From: Symsagittifera roscoffensis
Taxonomy: Eukaryota; Xenacoelomorpha; Acoela; Convolutidae
Direction: 5' to 3'
Length of the DNA stretch: 64,000 bases
Assembly: GCF_963678635.1 (NCBI RefSeq)
Contig: NC_087068.1
Span: forward strand, 52,306,563-52,370,562
The notes under the pieces are model-generated. The model did no database searches, was not told where the DNA came from, and saw nothing but the letters and a program-made list of their open reading frames with translations. The number at the start of each line of letters is the position of its first letter. Within the stretch, counting starts at the first letter, position 1. Shown here in pieces: positions 12,501 through 21,200 of the stretch. The position numbers were made by a program, and so were the translations under genes.

Positions 12501-14554
12501 GTCTGTTGTCAAGTGTCGACAAATAACGTCCACAGTTATCAATTATCATGTGGGCTGGACTATATCGCGCTATGTCACGTGATTGCGTATGTTTGTTTCT
12601 TTATTTGTTCATCTTTATTTATTTAATTATCTGTTCTTCTATTTATTTAATTATGTTTAGTTTGCTTATATTTATTTATAATTTATGTATGTACATATTT
12701 ATTTTTGTTTATTTTCACGTCATTTATTTTTGTTAATATTGTCGATATAGCAAAATATTGGTGTATACATGTGTTAGTACGATTTTAGCTCTAGAATTGT
12801 TATTTCAGGCTCTTCGTCAATATAGCAATATTTTAGCGTATACATGTGTTAGTACCATTTTTAGTTCTCGAACTGTTATTTTATGATCTATGTCAATATA
12901 TCAAAATTTTAGTGTATACATGTGTTATTACGATTTTTAGTTCTCGAACTGTTATTTCATGATCTTTGTCAATATATCAAAATTTTATTGTATACATGTG
13001 TTAGTACCATTTTTAGTTCTCGAACTGTTATTCCATGATCTGTGTCAATATAGCAAAATTTTGGTGTATTTATGTGTTAGTACGATTTTTAGCTCTAGAA
13101 CTGTTATTCCATGATCTTTGTCAATATAGCAAAAATTTGACGTATACATGTGTTAGTACGATTTTTAGCTCTCGAACTGTTATTTCATGATCTTTGCCAA
13201 TATAGCAAAATTTTGGTGTATACATGTGTTCGTACGATTTTTAGCTCACGAACTGTTATTTCAGGCCCTTTGTCTATATAGTAAAATTTTGGTGTATACA
13301 TGTGTTAGTACGATTTTTAGTTCTAGAAGTGTTGTTTTATGATCTTCGTTGATATATCAAAAATTTAACCTATACATGTGTTAGTACGATTTTTAGTTCT
13401 AGAACTGTTATTTCAGGCTCTTTCTCGATATAGCAAAATTTTGGTGTATACATGTATTAGTACGATTTTTTGTTCTAGAACTGTTATTCTTCAATTATTA
13501 GTTGTTCAAGTTGTTTGGTTTTTGCTTCAGTTTCCATGGCTTCGGTGTATTGCGCGTAGCGCCTATGTTGATACTTTTGTTCTTGATAGGATGTGTTATC
13601 CGCTTTATCAACGGCTAATATTTCGTTTTTTTTTAACTCAAGCGAAGCGTAGTTTCATGTTACGAGTTCCACTTTTTTCCGATCTGTAGAGGTCATTTGA
13701 ATGTCTAAACTCATTAACATGTTTTCTTGCCTTTTCTATTTGTTTTTGTCTTTTTAACCTACTTCGTGGCAATCTGTCGCTTGTGTTTGCCGAGTACAGC
13801 TTCGCTCTTGTCAAGTCGTTTGAAGGGAAATTGTCTAATGAGCGTGTTTTTCAGAGGTAAGGGCGTTATAACGTTTCAAACTTTTTTTGTTGCTCTGCAA
13901 ATGTTTTTTTTTTCAGGTCAACGGGGGTCGGTGGAGTTATTTCTTAGTACATTTTGTATTTTGTCTCAATTCTCATTTAACACCGATAAATGTGTTTACC
14001 AACATTTTTTTAACCTCAAATTGAACTTGATTCGAGACAACAGTATAAAAGTTTCGGTAATTGAAGTTTTTTCCTTTTTTTTTCAGTTTTTTTCCGACAT
14101 AGTGGCTTGCTAATTTTTAGCTAGCTTTTAATGCTATGTTTGTGTTGTATCGCAAGTTGTAGGAAGCTATGCGTCGCTCCTGTGTAAAATAAAAACTACT
14201 GAAAAGGTTTTACTGGCGTGTATATGTGGTGCTAAGGAACTTGGCCTCAGGTAGTTTTTTTTTCTAAAGAACTCTGAGAACGCTGGTAGTTCATCGAATC
14301 GCACATATTATAAAGTCAGGAGATCTTATCTAATCTCTGAATGTTTTTAGGTCTGAACGAGCCAAAGATTAGCATTTTGCGTGCAATTTATTTTACCATG
14401 ATTGATATTTTGTTTTAGGAATATGACGATTTGTTTTGATGTCTTGACTTCATTGACTTGATATCCCTCGCAATAGATGATTTTGACCTCAGACGTGGTT
14501 GCAGATAAAGATGATGATGACTATAATGATGTAGATTGTTTCAAAAACCACTGA
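461..14554 (+). CDS. PKMYT1-like: Wee1/Myt1-type Cdk-inhibitory protein kinase, 5'-truncated by window edge
   Basis: Nine exons join in phase: 461-569, 1389-1561, 1925-2073, 4793-4967, 5287-5433, 7258-7408, 11140-11337, 11689-11992 and 14477-14554, giving 493 residues plus a stop. Earlier exons (N-lobe, HRD loop) lie left of the window. What is seen: KLGDFGL, then QEGDSRYLALEVL, then TPAADMFSLGATLLD, then an RPSAEQLLNHPLL end of the C-lobe. The EGD-x-RY segment marks the Wee1/Myt1 family. DFG (not Wee1's DLG) and the AADMFSLG and EMP..G..W stretches favour Myt1. Family role: inhibitory phosphorylation of Cdk1 at the ATP loop, delaying mitosis. The roughly 340-residue tail is acidic and Ser/Thr-rich with TPHTSPR, SPDGFFTPS and ETPPFE, likely phosphosites. 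No membrane segment was found in the joined exons, although animal Myt1 usually has one; an exon may be missed between 2074 and 4792. The kinase exons are very secure. Membership of the 11.1, 11.7 and 14.5 kb exons rests mainly on phase and position. Confidence 0.86.
1389..1561 (+). CDS. Myt1-like kinase exon: P+1 loop and helix F
   Basis: The exon starts after TTTAAAG and ends before GTAGGA. It completes the split Arg and reads YLALEVL, AADMFSLGATLLD and GTWWQLLRDG. The usual APE triplet is ALE here. The helix F Asp (ADMFSLG) that anchors the catalytic loop is present. Entry phase 2 and exit phase 1 match the neighbouring exons. Confidence 0.92.
1925..2073 (+). CDS. Myt1-like kinase exon: end of C-lobe
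   Basis: Acceptor TTATTTAG, donor GTAAGA. It encodes MSGELLQVLNVMMNKEYRQR, then PSAEQLLNHPLL, the canonical last helices of a kinase domain with the conserved Arg-Pro, followed by a short basic stretch. It leaves in phase 0, matching the phase 0 start of the exon at 4793. Confidence 0.9.
2228..2865 (+). repeat. Dispersed non-autonomous element with tRNA-like core (family A, copy 1)
   Basis: About 640 bp in the kinase intron. The same order of segments recurs at 19450-20112 and 26545-27166: a start like AGTGTATTAGT..GAACC, 'CGCANATATTGGTGCCAC', 'ACACAGTTGATGC', 'GTAGCTGCTTT.TTCGTGACTAGTG', then a tRNA-like block with box A (about 2675) and box B (about 2735), then a GC-rich end 'GCGAAGCTTCGCCTCTGTG'. 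All three copies are on the + strand. There are no coding remnants; the hydrophobic open frame at 2510-2695 is repeat sequence. Confidence 0.75.
3225..4287 (+). repeat. Dispersed element with tRNA-like core (family B, copy 1)
   Basis: It starts near 'TATAGACTTTTTTTCGGG' and carries a tRNA-like block at about 3326-3397 (box A TTAGCCTAGAGGTAACG, box B GGGTTCGAATCT). Related segments recur at 8625-9360 and 61478-61800, sharing 'TCATAATGAATTC', the tRNA-like block, 'TTTCAAACGG.AAAT' and 'TTGTCTGCTTATTT'. It ends near 4285 with the same CTTCGCCTCTGTG tail as family A. Confidence 0.6.
4793..4967 (+). CDS. Myt1-like kinase exon: start of C-terminal tail
   Basis: Acceptor TTTTGTTTAG, donor GTACGT. 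The reading frame begins FEVSPMKRLKLDQ and is mixed-charge and hydrophilic. There is no family motif; assignment rests on strong splice sites, base composition clearly less AT-rich than the flanks, and matching phases (0 in, 1 out). Confidence 0.7.
5287..5433 (+). CDS. Myt1-like kinase exon with an alternative in-frame stop just past the donor
   Basis: Acceptor TGTTAG. The exon encodes a His/Lys-rich then Ser-Pro and Glu-rich stretch (SPSPPEREEKEEYDSS). A GTGATG donor after 5433 links in phase 1 to 7258. If it is not used, the frame reads five more codons to TGA at 5448-5450, giving a short C-terminus. The same GTGATG donor is used by exon 1 of the phosphatase at 25052, so it is plausible here. 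Confidence 0.65.
5700..7060 (+). repeat. Cluster of short dispersed repeats in a kinase intron (family C)
   Basis: Several ~160-bp blocks recur here. One contains 'AGTCGATGAACGTAGTTCA' followed by 'CTCTTATATAGG' (about 5722, 6058, 6118; related at 10353, 18577 and 22998). Another runs 'TTCTAGTTTNGAAAGTGGAA', 'TTTCAGATTTCC', 'GATCCAGTT', 'CAAATTCAAAGAGCTTAAAG' (about 5897, 6358 and 6787; related at 1, 10868 and 23230). No coding content was seen. Confidence 0.6.
7258..7408 (+). CDS. Myt1-like kinase tail exon with Ser/Thr-Pro sites
   Basis: Acceptor ACCTTCAG (a second CAG lies 3 bp on and keeps frame), donor GTGAGA. It encodes SERDIIWDSTSDVTTP, then HTSPRD, then SPDGFFTPS. Clustered TP and SP sites resemble the regulatory tail of Myt1 kinases. 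Entry phase 1, exit phase 2. Confidence 0.7.
8625..9360 (+). repeat. Dispersed element with tRNA-like core (family B, copy 2)
   Basis: Matches the 3225-4287 element: TATAGACTTTTTTCGGGTT at the start, a degenerate tRNA-like block at about 8745-8825, TTTTTTTTCAAACGG, and the tail 'GCGAAGCTTCGCTTCTGTG' at about 9338-9357. Box B is decayed (GGGATCAAATCT). It lies in the long intron before the exon at 11140. Confidence 0.6.
9837..9874. repeat. Perfect 14-bp-stem inverted repeat
   Basis: TAGACATAACAAAC at 9837-9850 is the exact reverse complement of GTTTGTTATGTCTA at 9861-9874, with a 10-base loop. It is intronic with no obvious role; it could be the footprint of a small inverted-repeat transposon. 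Confidence 0.7.
10490..10920 (+). repeat. Partial tRNA-like family A copy joined to a family C block
   Basis: The tRNA-like block at about 10663-10745 is the best-preserved here: TGGCTGAGTGGTTAGTGCG as box A and GCTTCGAATCC as box B. It is followed from about 10765 by the family C block (CAAGATTTCCAGCGG, GATCCAGTTTG, TTCTAGAAATTCAAG). The flanks do not form a tRNA acceptor stem, so this is tRNA-derived repeat rather than a tRNA gene. Confidence 0.55.
11140..11337 (+). CDS. Myt1-like kinase tail exon, acidic
   Basis: Acceptor GTGTTTCAG and donor GTAAGT are both near consensus. It encodes FDLTFCNDKFYTAIVPSRLR, then SDSSHSHGWSEWLSDSEAEN and a Glu-rich end. Entry and exit phase 2 fit the exons on both sides. 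No named domain was recognised. Confidence 0.65.
11689..11992 (+). CDS. Myt1-like kinase tail exon, Ser-rich
   Basis: Acceptor TTCATTCTCAG, donor GTAAGTAC. At 304 bp this is the longest kinase exon. It is Ser/Asn/Lys-rich with DLETPPFELGRKAFSSSSKK and ends TPLSLFGDSNNWSS. The LSLFGDS stretch is reminiscent of the LLSLFED close to the C-terminus of human PKMYT1, which is weak support for placing it at the end of this gene. Confidence 0.65.
12595..12735 (+). repeat. TTTA-rich low-complexity tract
   Basis: About 140 bp dominated by TTTATT and TTTAAT steps immediately upstream of the 76-bp array. There is no coding sense; short open frames here are composition artefacts. Confidence 0.7.
12737..13492 (+). 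repeat. 76-bp tandem minisatellite, about 10 copies
   Basis: The motif TATACATGTGTTAGTACG recurs at 12764, 12839, 12915, 12991, 13067, 13143, 13219, 13295, 13371 and 13447, a spacing of 76 bp with a single 75. Copies differ by point changes (for example TATTTATG at 13067). It lies in the last kinase intron. The GTGTTAGTACGA core resembles the 5' part of the family A elements. Confidence 0.9.
14477..14554 (+). CDS. Probable terminal exon of the Myt1-like gene
   Basis: The exon follows TCCCTCGCAATAG in phase 0, as needed after the exon ending at 11992. It encodes 25 residues, MILTSDVVADKDDDDYND and a short end, then TGA at 14552-14554. An AATAAA lies 262 bp on and the next gene's start codon follows at 15154. 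This is the best candidate by position, phase and acidity, but it is short and has no homology support. Confidence 0.45.
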   Translation: MILTSDVVADKDDDDYNDVDCFKNH

Positions 14555-14815
14555 AGTTGACGTGCAATTAAAAGAGCAATCGGTCCTAATTGATAACCCT
14601 TCGGAATGAAAAATGTCTGATGCTAATATATTGATTTGCTCAAAACTCATTTTGAGATGTGATTTTATTGGAAGCTTAAGCTATGAAATTGAGAAGTAGT
14701 TTTAGTGATTGCTAGAAATGATATTTATTTATTGTTTAACTTAACTATTTTGCAACTATGGACTTTGTTTTTGATATTATTCATTGATGCGCATTTTTTT
14801 GAAACTAACAAGGCA

Positions 14816-14821
14816 AATAAA
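14816..14821 (+). terminator. Candidate polyadenylation signal AATAAA
   Basis: A canonical AATAAA lies between the proposed last kinase exon and the start of the ACB gene. Such hexamers are common by chance in AT-rich DNA; position is the only support. Confidence 0.35.
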
Positions 14822-15153
14822 AAAGTTTTCGTCCAATCTGTTTATTGACCGTAACTAGTGAAAACAAAGAAAGTGATTAAAGAACAAATTAACTACCCGC
14901 TGAGCTGTGCGTACGATTTTGAACCACCTTTTTATTAAACATAAGAGTCTAGAACGTTGATTGAGCTCTTCGTCAAAGTGCTGCGTTGCATTTGCTGGTT
15001 AGTCTGCATGAAATCACAGCAGTTCTATCGTCTCTCGTTTACTGGCCTTGTTCATTCATAAGTTTATTTTTATCGCATAATACAGCGTTGAGTATTGACA
15101 ACCAAATACTTTGCGAGCTATTGAGAAGTGCGTGTTGTATGTAATTGGGAGGC

Positions 15154-15232
15154 ATGGCAATGGGAAGAGGAGTCGCAACCGGAAATGACGACCCGAACTC
15201 AGATGATGAGAATGAACATAACGATCCAGACG
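15154..15232 (+). CDS. ACB protein exon 1 (start codon)
   Basis: It encodes MAMGRGVATGNDDPNSDD and a short acidic end, then donor GTAAGG. Phase 1 exit forms Asp with the exon at 18948. There is no good upstream acceptor in this frame between the TAA and the ATG, which supports a first exon. Confidence 0.7.
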
Positions 15233-18200
15233 GTAAGGATTTCATCCAGTGCTCTATTGTAAGGCTCCGGGCCTCCAAGGGATGCTACACCTTTTTCAAG
15301 GCCATTTATTTGACCGAATGCTAATAATTGTGGTTTTTGCAATTCGCAGAGTATCTATGAAAGGACAAACAGCCTAAGTATAGTCCATTTCTCATTTCTC
15401 TAAATTCCAGACTGATTTATTTTGATGAACAATGTTTTTTATGCGATTCAAGGACGTATTTTTTGCGTCGAACTTTCACGTGGTACCACCATTGCAGCGG
15501 AAATTGGTCAAGCTGTGGTAGATCTGAAGCTAGAGGTCAATTGCGATTTGAAATTATACACTAATTTTTCGGGCGACTATTTTTTTTTGGTCGAAAACTT
15601 CAAAAACCTGACAAAATTTTAGCTTAATAGGGCCATTCTGAGATTTTCACAAAGCTATAAAAATCGCAGAGCCTCAAAAAAGTCTAATAAGCTTATGGTT
15701 TTTAGATTAATGTTGTTTTCGTAAGATCAATTTGACTTTTCTGGGGCTCAGATATATTTTTTAAAGCACTGCGAAAACCTCAATCTCACCGAAAAAAAAA
15801 CAAAAAATTTATTAAGTCCCAAGCCTGTAGAACCCCAAGAAGAAGTCTTAAAAGTTGTTCACTCTCAAATTCAGTTTTTCGCGACTGATTTTTGATTTAT
15901 TTTCAAGTACAATTTAAGTTGAGTTGTTTGATGGTTAGTGAAATTACCTTCGATTAACAAAATTGAAATAGAGCGCGAAAACGTGATCTCAATTGTTGAC
16001 TTAAACTTCAAGTTGCCATAGAAGAGCTAAAAAGTTTAACCCACCAGGGATTTGAATATCTGCCGACACAAATGGACGCCCCCAATCAGATATTCGACCC
16101 TCTGCTGAGCCTTTGTACTATTTTGAGATATCCATTTTTGGCTGACTGACCCTAAAATTTTAATGATTTTAATGAATGCGCCTCAAAAAATCAATATTCA
16201 AAAAGTTTCACCAAAATTTCGATAATTTTTTTTGGAAAATCCGCTACCGCTCCAGAAAATTCTGGATCCACCCCGTAAAGGTCATAAAGCTGTTTCTACT
16301 CGAAAGGTATATTTTTTTCAAAGTTTCCTCAGCTATGTTGAAACGTCATCTAAGATCTTATTACATTAGCGAAAGCAAGTGTCTTGTTATCGGGAACTAG
16401 ACTTTCCCGTAAACAACTTTTCTTACAAATGATCAGTATGCTCTATATTGCATCTTAAAAACTTCCAGGTTCCTTCGCACTTGGCCTACAGGTTCCTTCG
16501 CACTTGACCTATCGGTTCCTTCGAATCCCGGCCTTAGCAACCTAAAGTCCGGGGTTTGAATCCCGATAGGACTTTGTTTTTTTAGCATGTATGCATTGAA
16601 AAATTTTCAGTAAAAATTGATTCGTCGGATATAAGTTTATGTGCTCAAATTTTATCGGTATGATTGGCATATCACGGATATGTTTTGTAAGCTAGCATCA
16701 TGATAGTTACAAGTATTGTTCACTGTAGTTTCAGAGGGACTAGAAACTTTTCAGAGCTTTTTGTAAGCTCAATTTTTTCCCAAAATTTTTTTTTCTATCG
16801 AAAAAAAGGAGAAACCGGCTATTTCCCTGTGTGCTTTCATGCTTTCCTGGTCTTTTTTCATTTAAGCCCTTTGTCTGCATCCTCCGAAAAAATCTGTATG
16901 GAGATTATGTTAATTATATTTGTATTTTTTTTCGTTTTCTTAAAAACTACTCTCCCAAATCTGAGATTTTAGTTTCAATGAATAGAACGGATTTGGAAAG
17001 CCTCCCTTTGTGAGCGGTTTGGCCCAAATTTTCTCACTCATAAAGTTTTGGCTCTCGTTTATTCAAGTTTTTGGTCCTTTGACCGGTTTTCGAATTTTTT
17101 TTCTCGAAAACTTAATCTTCCAATTTGTGATCATTGTTTCAGCAGAGATGTAGCAGGGAGTAATGGGAGCCTCCTCTGAGTTAGCGGCCACTCGCAATTT
17201 TTCTTTCACAAAAAGTTATCGACCTCGGATTTTTTTGCTAAGTTATGGGGGATGGAAAATTGCCCAGTCTTAGCTAATTTAGTATTATTTAATCGCTTAG
17301 CGAGGCGGCGAAATAGTCCGGCTAAAAATTTATTCTAATTTGAATAGAGATGCAAGCTGCTTGGGGGTTTAATTGCATTCTAGACGAGAAACAGCACTTG
17401 TTTTACATATCGTGTGGGTGATTTTAATTAAAATTTTTAATTTATCTTTGGATGAATTTCTCCAAGTTTATTTTTGCCTGTGCGCAACTGAAGGATTTTT
17501 TTCCAAACAGAAAGTATCTATAATTACTAAGTAGCGCATCAATGTTACTGAGAAGTTTCTCAACCATCAATGAACATTTATTCAAGGAATCACATGCGAG
17601 TTGTTCAGCTCAACGCAAATCTGCAATTGTCGCTGGTTAAGACATCCGTCCTTTTTTTGGTCCTTTTTCTGGGCTGGGAAGTGTAGCCTCACTCTCTTGC
17701 ACCGAGCATGGTTCATGGTGGGTCTCAAACTAGCGATTTTTTGCCCATGACCAGCTTCAACATCGATCACCATAGTGCTTCATTTTATGAAGAGCATTAT
17801 TCTATTAACTCGCTTCATTGACGTATCTCGAATAGAAGGGATAGTGAAAACAGTTTTAAATGTAAGAAAAACGAACAGTATAAAAAAGCGGATTTCGAGT
17901 AAGTTGACCTTTTTTTAGGTCAACCAAATTGATTTTCGGAGCACTCCTAGAACACAGTAAAGACCCTATTTTGACCAAAAATTTTGCGCCGCAGGCAAAT
18001 TTAAAAAAAAATAGGTCAAAAACCCCCTTTTTGGGATATTTTAGAAAATTTTACCAAAAAATTGAGTTTTTTGGCGCGCGCTTGCCTTCAAAATTAGTAT
18101 ATATTGGCGCCGAAGGCACTTTAAGAAAAATTTTAGAGTTGGTCGGCCTAAAATGGATGTCATAAAATAATACCCCAGGGGAGACCTTCGGTTGGTGAGC

Positions 18201-21200
18201 ATATAGAATCCATGAAGGGGTACGGGGGTCGTTCGTTCCCCTCACCCTAAACCTGCACCTGGTTAAAATAATTTGAAAATCAGAAAAAATTGACTTGAGA
18301 GGTCAGCTTTTTCTCTCTAGTTGAGCTTGAAAAAGAAAAAAATTTAGACCAGTTTTTCTCGAAGCGGACACATCCTTTTTGGATTTTCTTTTTCTAGGAT
18401 CCCAATTGTGGACAATACAGCTTTAATATGATTTCATAACATTTGACTCTATACGAATTTTTTGGTAGTGTAGTTGGCTTGAAAAAATACTAAAGAACCG
18501 GACCCTTCGCCATTGTTCTTTCCCACTCTTTGCGTGATGTAGAACAAAAATGCTGTTTTTTGTGTTAAAGTGTCATCGAACTTAGTGAAGTCACTCATAT
18601 TGGTCGTGCTAATTTTTTCGTTTTTCAGAAAAGTTGCTGATGCTAAATTTTTGTAGAAATTGCCTGACTTTCAATTGCTCTCAAAGCTGATGATTCAGTT
18701 TAGTTTAGTGAGAGTTTCATATCATGACACTAATAAACTCGACTTTTCTTTTTAAAGAAGTTTTCTTTTCAAAGCATTTGTAATTATTTTTAAGTTATTG
18801 TTCGCTTTTGCTTGCGAAACAGCTTGCTTTACACTTCTTAAAGAAAAATCAATATTAAGGTAAGAGTTTGAATCCATCAGTATGTAAAAAGATTATCACT
18901 TGCGAATGTACGTAGAAATGTTAAACTAACGGAATTTTGTTTTTAAGATTTCTTCAGAGAACGAAACGGAAATGGCAAAGCGCCACCTAGAAGCGGCTCA
19001 ATTTCCTTTGCTTGGCCCGAATCCTCCGACATCCGACGAGAATCGTCCGACTTCCGTCCGCACTCCTCCGACTTCAGAGCAGAATGTTCGGACGGCAGAC
19101 GAGAGTCCTCGTTAGATTTCAGAAGAGGATCCACAGCGACATCTGGAAGTAGAACCGAGTCACGTGACCAGTACAGAGACCACGGCCCCGCAATGAGTTC
19201 GGAGAAAAAATTACACTACCATTTGGATGAAATGCAAGCAGCTTTTCAATACACCCCTTCAGATGTTCAAGAGGTTGGTTTGTTGAAAAAAACTGAACTC
19301 CAGAGAGTTTCGAACAAAATTGAAAAAAATTTTAGAACAGCATTAAAGATTGAAATATTCTAATTTGCGAGAGCAAGTGTACTTGTTATCGGGAAAAATA
19401 CTTTTTCCCGTTAAGAATTTTTGTTACAAATTTGTTTTTTTTTGTTATTCAGCTTGCGAAGTTTGTGTGTTAGTACGAACCTTCTTTTTTTCCAATCTAA
19501 GTTGCAAAAATTGGTGCAGCACTTTTGTTGTGCGGCGCTCCAATACTGGTGGGGCACCTTCACAGCTTTTTCATAGCATGGGCTTTGACATTCGAATACT
19601 TCTTAATAATAAAACACAGTTGATGCATTTTCATTTCATCAAATGAACCGAAAAAAGCTATTTGTTTCAAACAACATCGCAATAATAATAACTCGATTTC
19701 AGAAATTTTCTAACTCAGTATATCTCGCAATTTTTTGAAATGCATAATTTATACATAGTTTGGCTTATTGCTTTGCCATTTGTTACATGCAACGTTTGTG
19801 TGGATGCTTTCAATTTGTTATAGTCCAAATTTTTAATTGCAAACTGAGTCAAAACTGGTGCTGAATCGCGTTGGCAATTTGTTAGCATATGTAGCTGCTT
19901 TATTCGTGACTAGTGTTTGTCGGTTGTTAAGCTTGAGTGGCTGAGGGGATAGTGCGTGAGTCTCATAATATCTTGATTCCAGTAGGTCGCAGATTCGAAT
20001 CCTACACGTAGCTGAGTTTTTGCTAATTCGACCCTGATTTCTACTTTTTCTTATTTAACTTAAGAGTGTCTTATCGCAAGTGTTTGCGGGTGCAGCTTCT
20101 ACTCTGTGTAAAACCTCAGTAGTTTCCAAGCCCTTATTTTTAGGCGCGTTTTTCTGAAACAAAGTTAACTAAAAGGGGCCCTTCCGTCATATGACGGTCC
20201 GTGCACAGCTTGGATAGGGCCATACCAACGCAATATAATTGCGTCAGTGAAAAGTTTGAGATTGTTTCTAAGCAGTTTTTATGGCAACTGGAGACTAAAA
20301 GTATGCAGTTAATTATGGAGTCAATTAAAGTCTACCCTCCTCGATTATTGCACTAATAGAAAAGTCTATGCTGTTTGCGTGTTTCAGTTTTTACGCCCCC
20401 GGATGCTGCAAAAGTTATTTTTTTTCTTATTTAACTACTGAGCGTAGTGTATTACTATGACTAATTTTTTTCTAACCTAACTCGCAAATAAGAAACGTTT
20501 ATTTGGATTTCGTTCTGCCCATTTTTAATTAAAAATTTAATCTGGTAAGTGCTTAGAAATTTAGTCCTTAAACCCAATTGTCTAGTTTTTGGATTATATC
20601 TCATGTTAGACTTTTTCTCACTCTTTTATGAGTTGCACTATAATGAATATTGTAGTTGCAAAAAATGTTAAGTTGCAGTGCTAAAGTTGTTGAGCACTAT
20701 TTGTGGTCGTGTTTTAGAAATTTTTAAAGGCACAGAAGCGAAGTCAGAGGCTGCAGTCGACGCCTAACTTCCAGGAGCAGATGATTCTCTATTCCCTACT
20801 ACAACAGAGCACATTGGGTGATCCACCCCCAGTTGGTGAGTGAGGTCACTACTAGGTCAACAAGTGCTTTCAGCGATATTGACCAAACAAATTTTAACAA
20901 TCGAAGTAGGGGTCTATCACAATGCAGCCTCAAGCCTAGTAACAGAAAAATAAGAAACAAAGAAAGAAAGAATTTATTTCTCACTGTTAATGGTAAATTT
21001 GCATATAAAGAGAATTTAAATATGAAGCACCAGAAACAGTGAGGGGACAGTTAACGAACCCAATTTGGTTACTCAGCACTGCCCGTTTTATCAAATGAAG
21101 GACAAATTTGTGATCTTCAAAGACAAGGAAAAATATATAAATCTGAAAACATAAAAGAAGATAGCCCCCCTACACTTTGAATTTACATTATGGGGGGAAG

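Noticed and set aside
15039-15278. - strand 79-codon frame over the ACB start
   Set aside because: Shadow of the + strand exon at 15154-15232; no splice or family support.
18943-19134. - strand Ser/Glu-rich frame
   Set aside because: Antisense shadow of ACB exon 2; the + strand frame continues in phase into the ACB domain.
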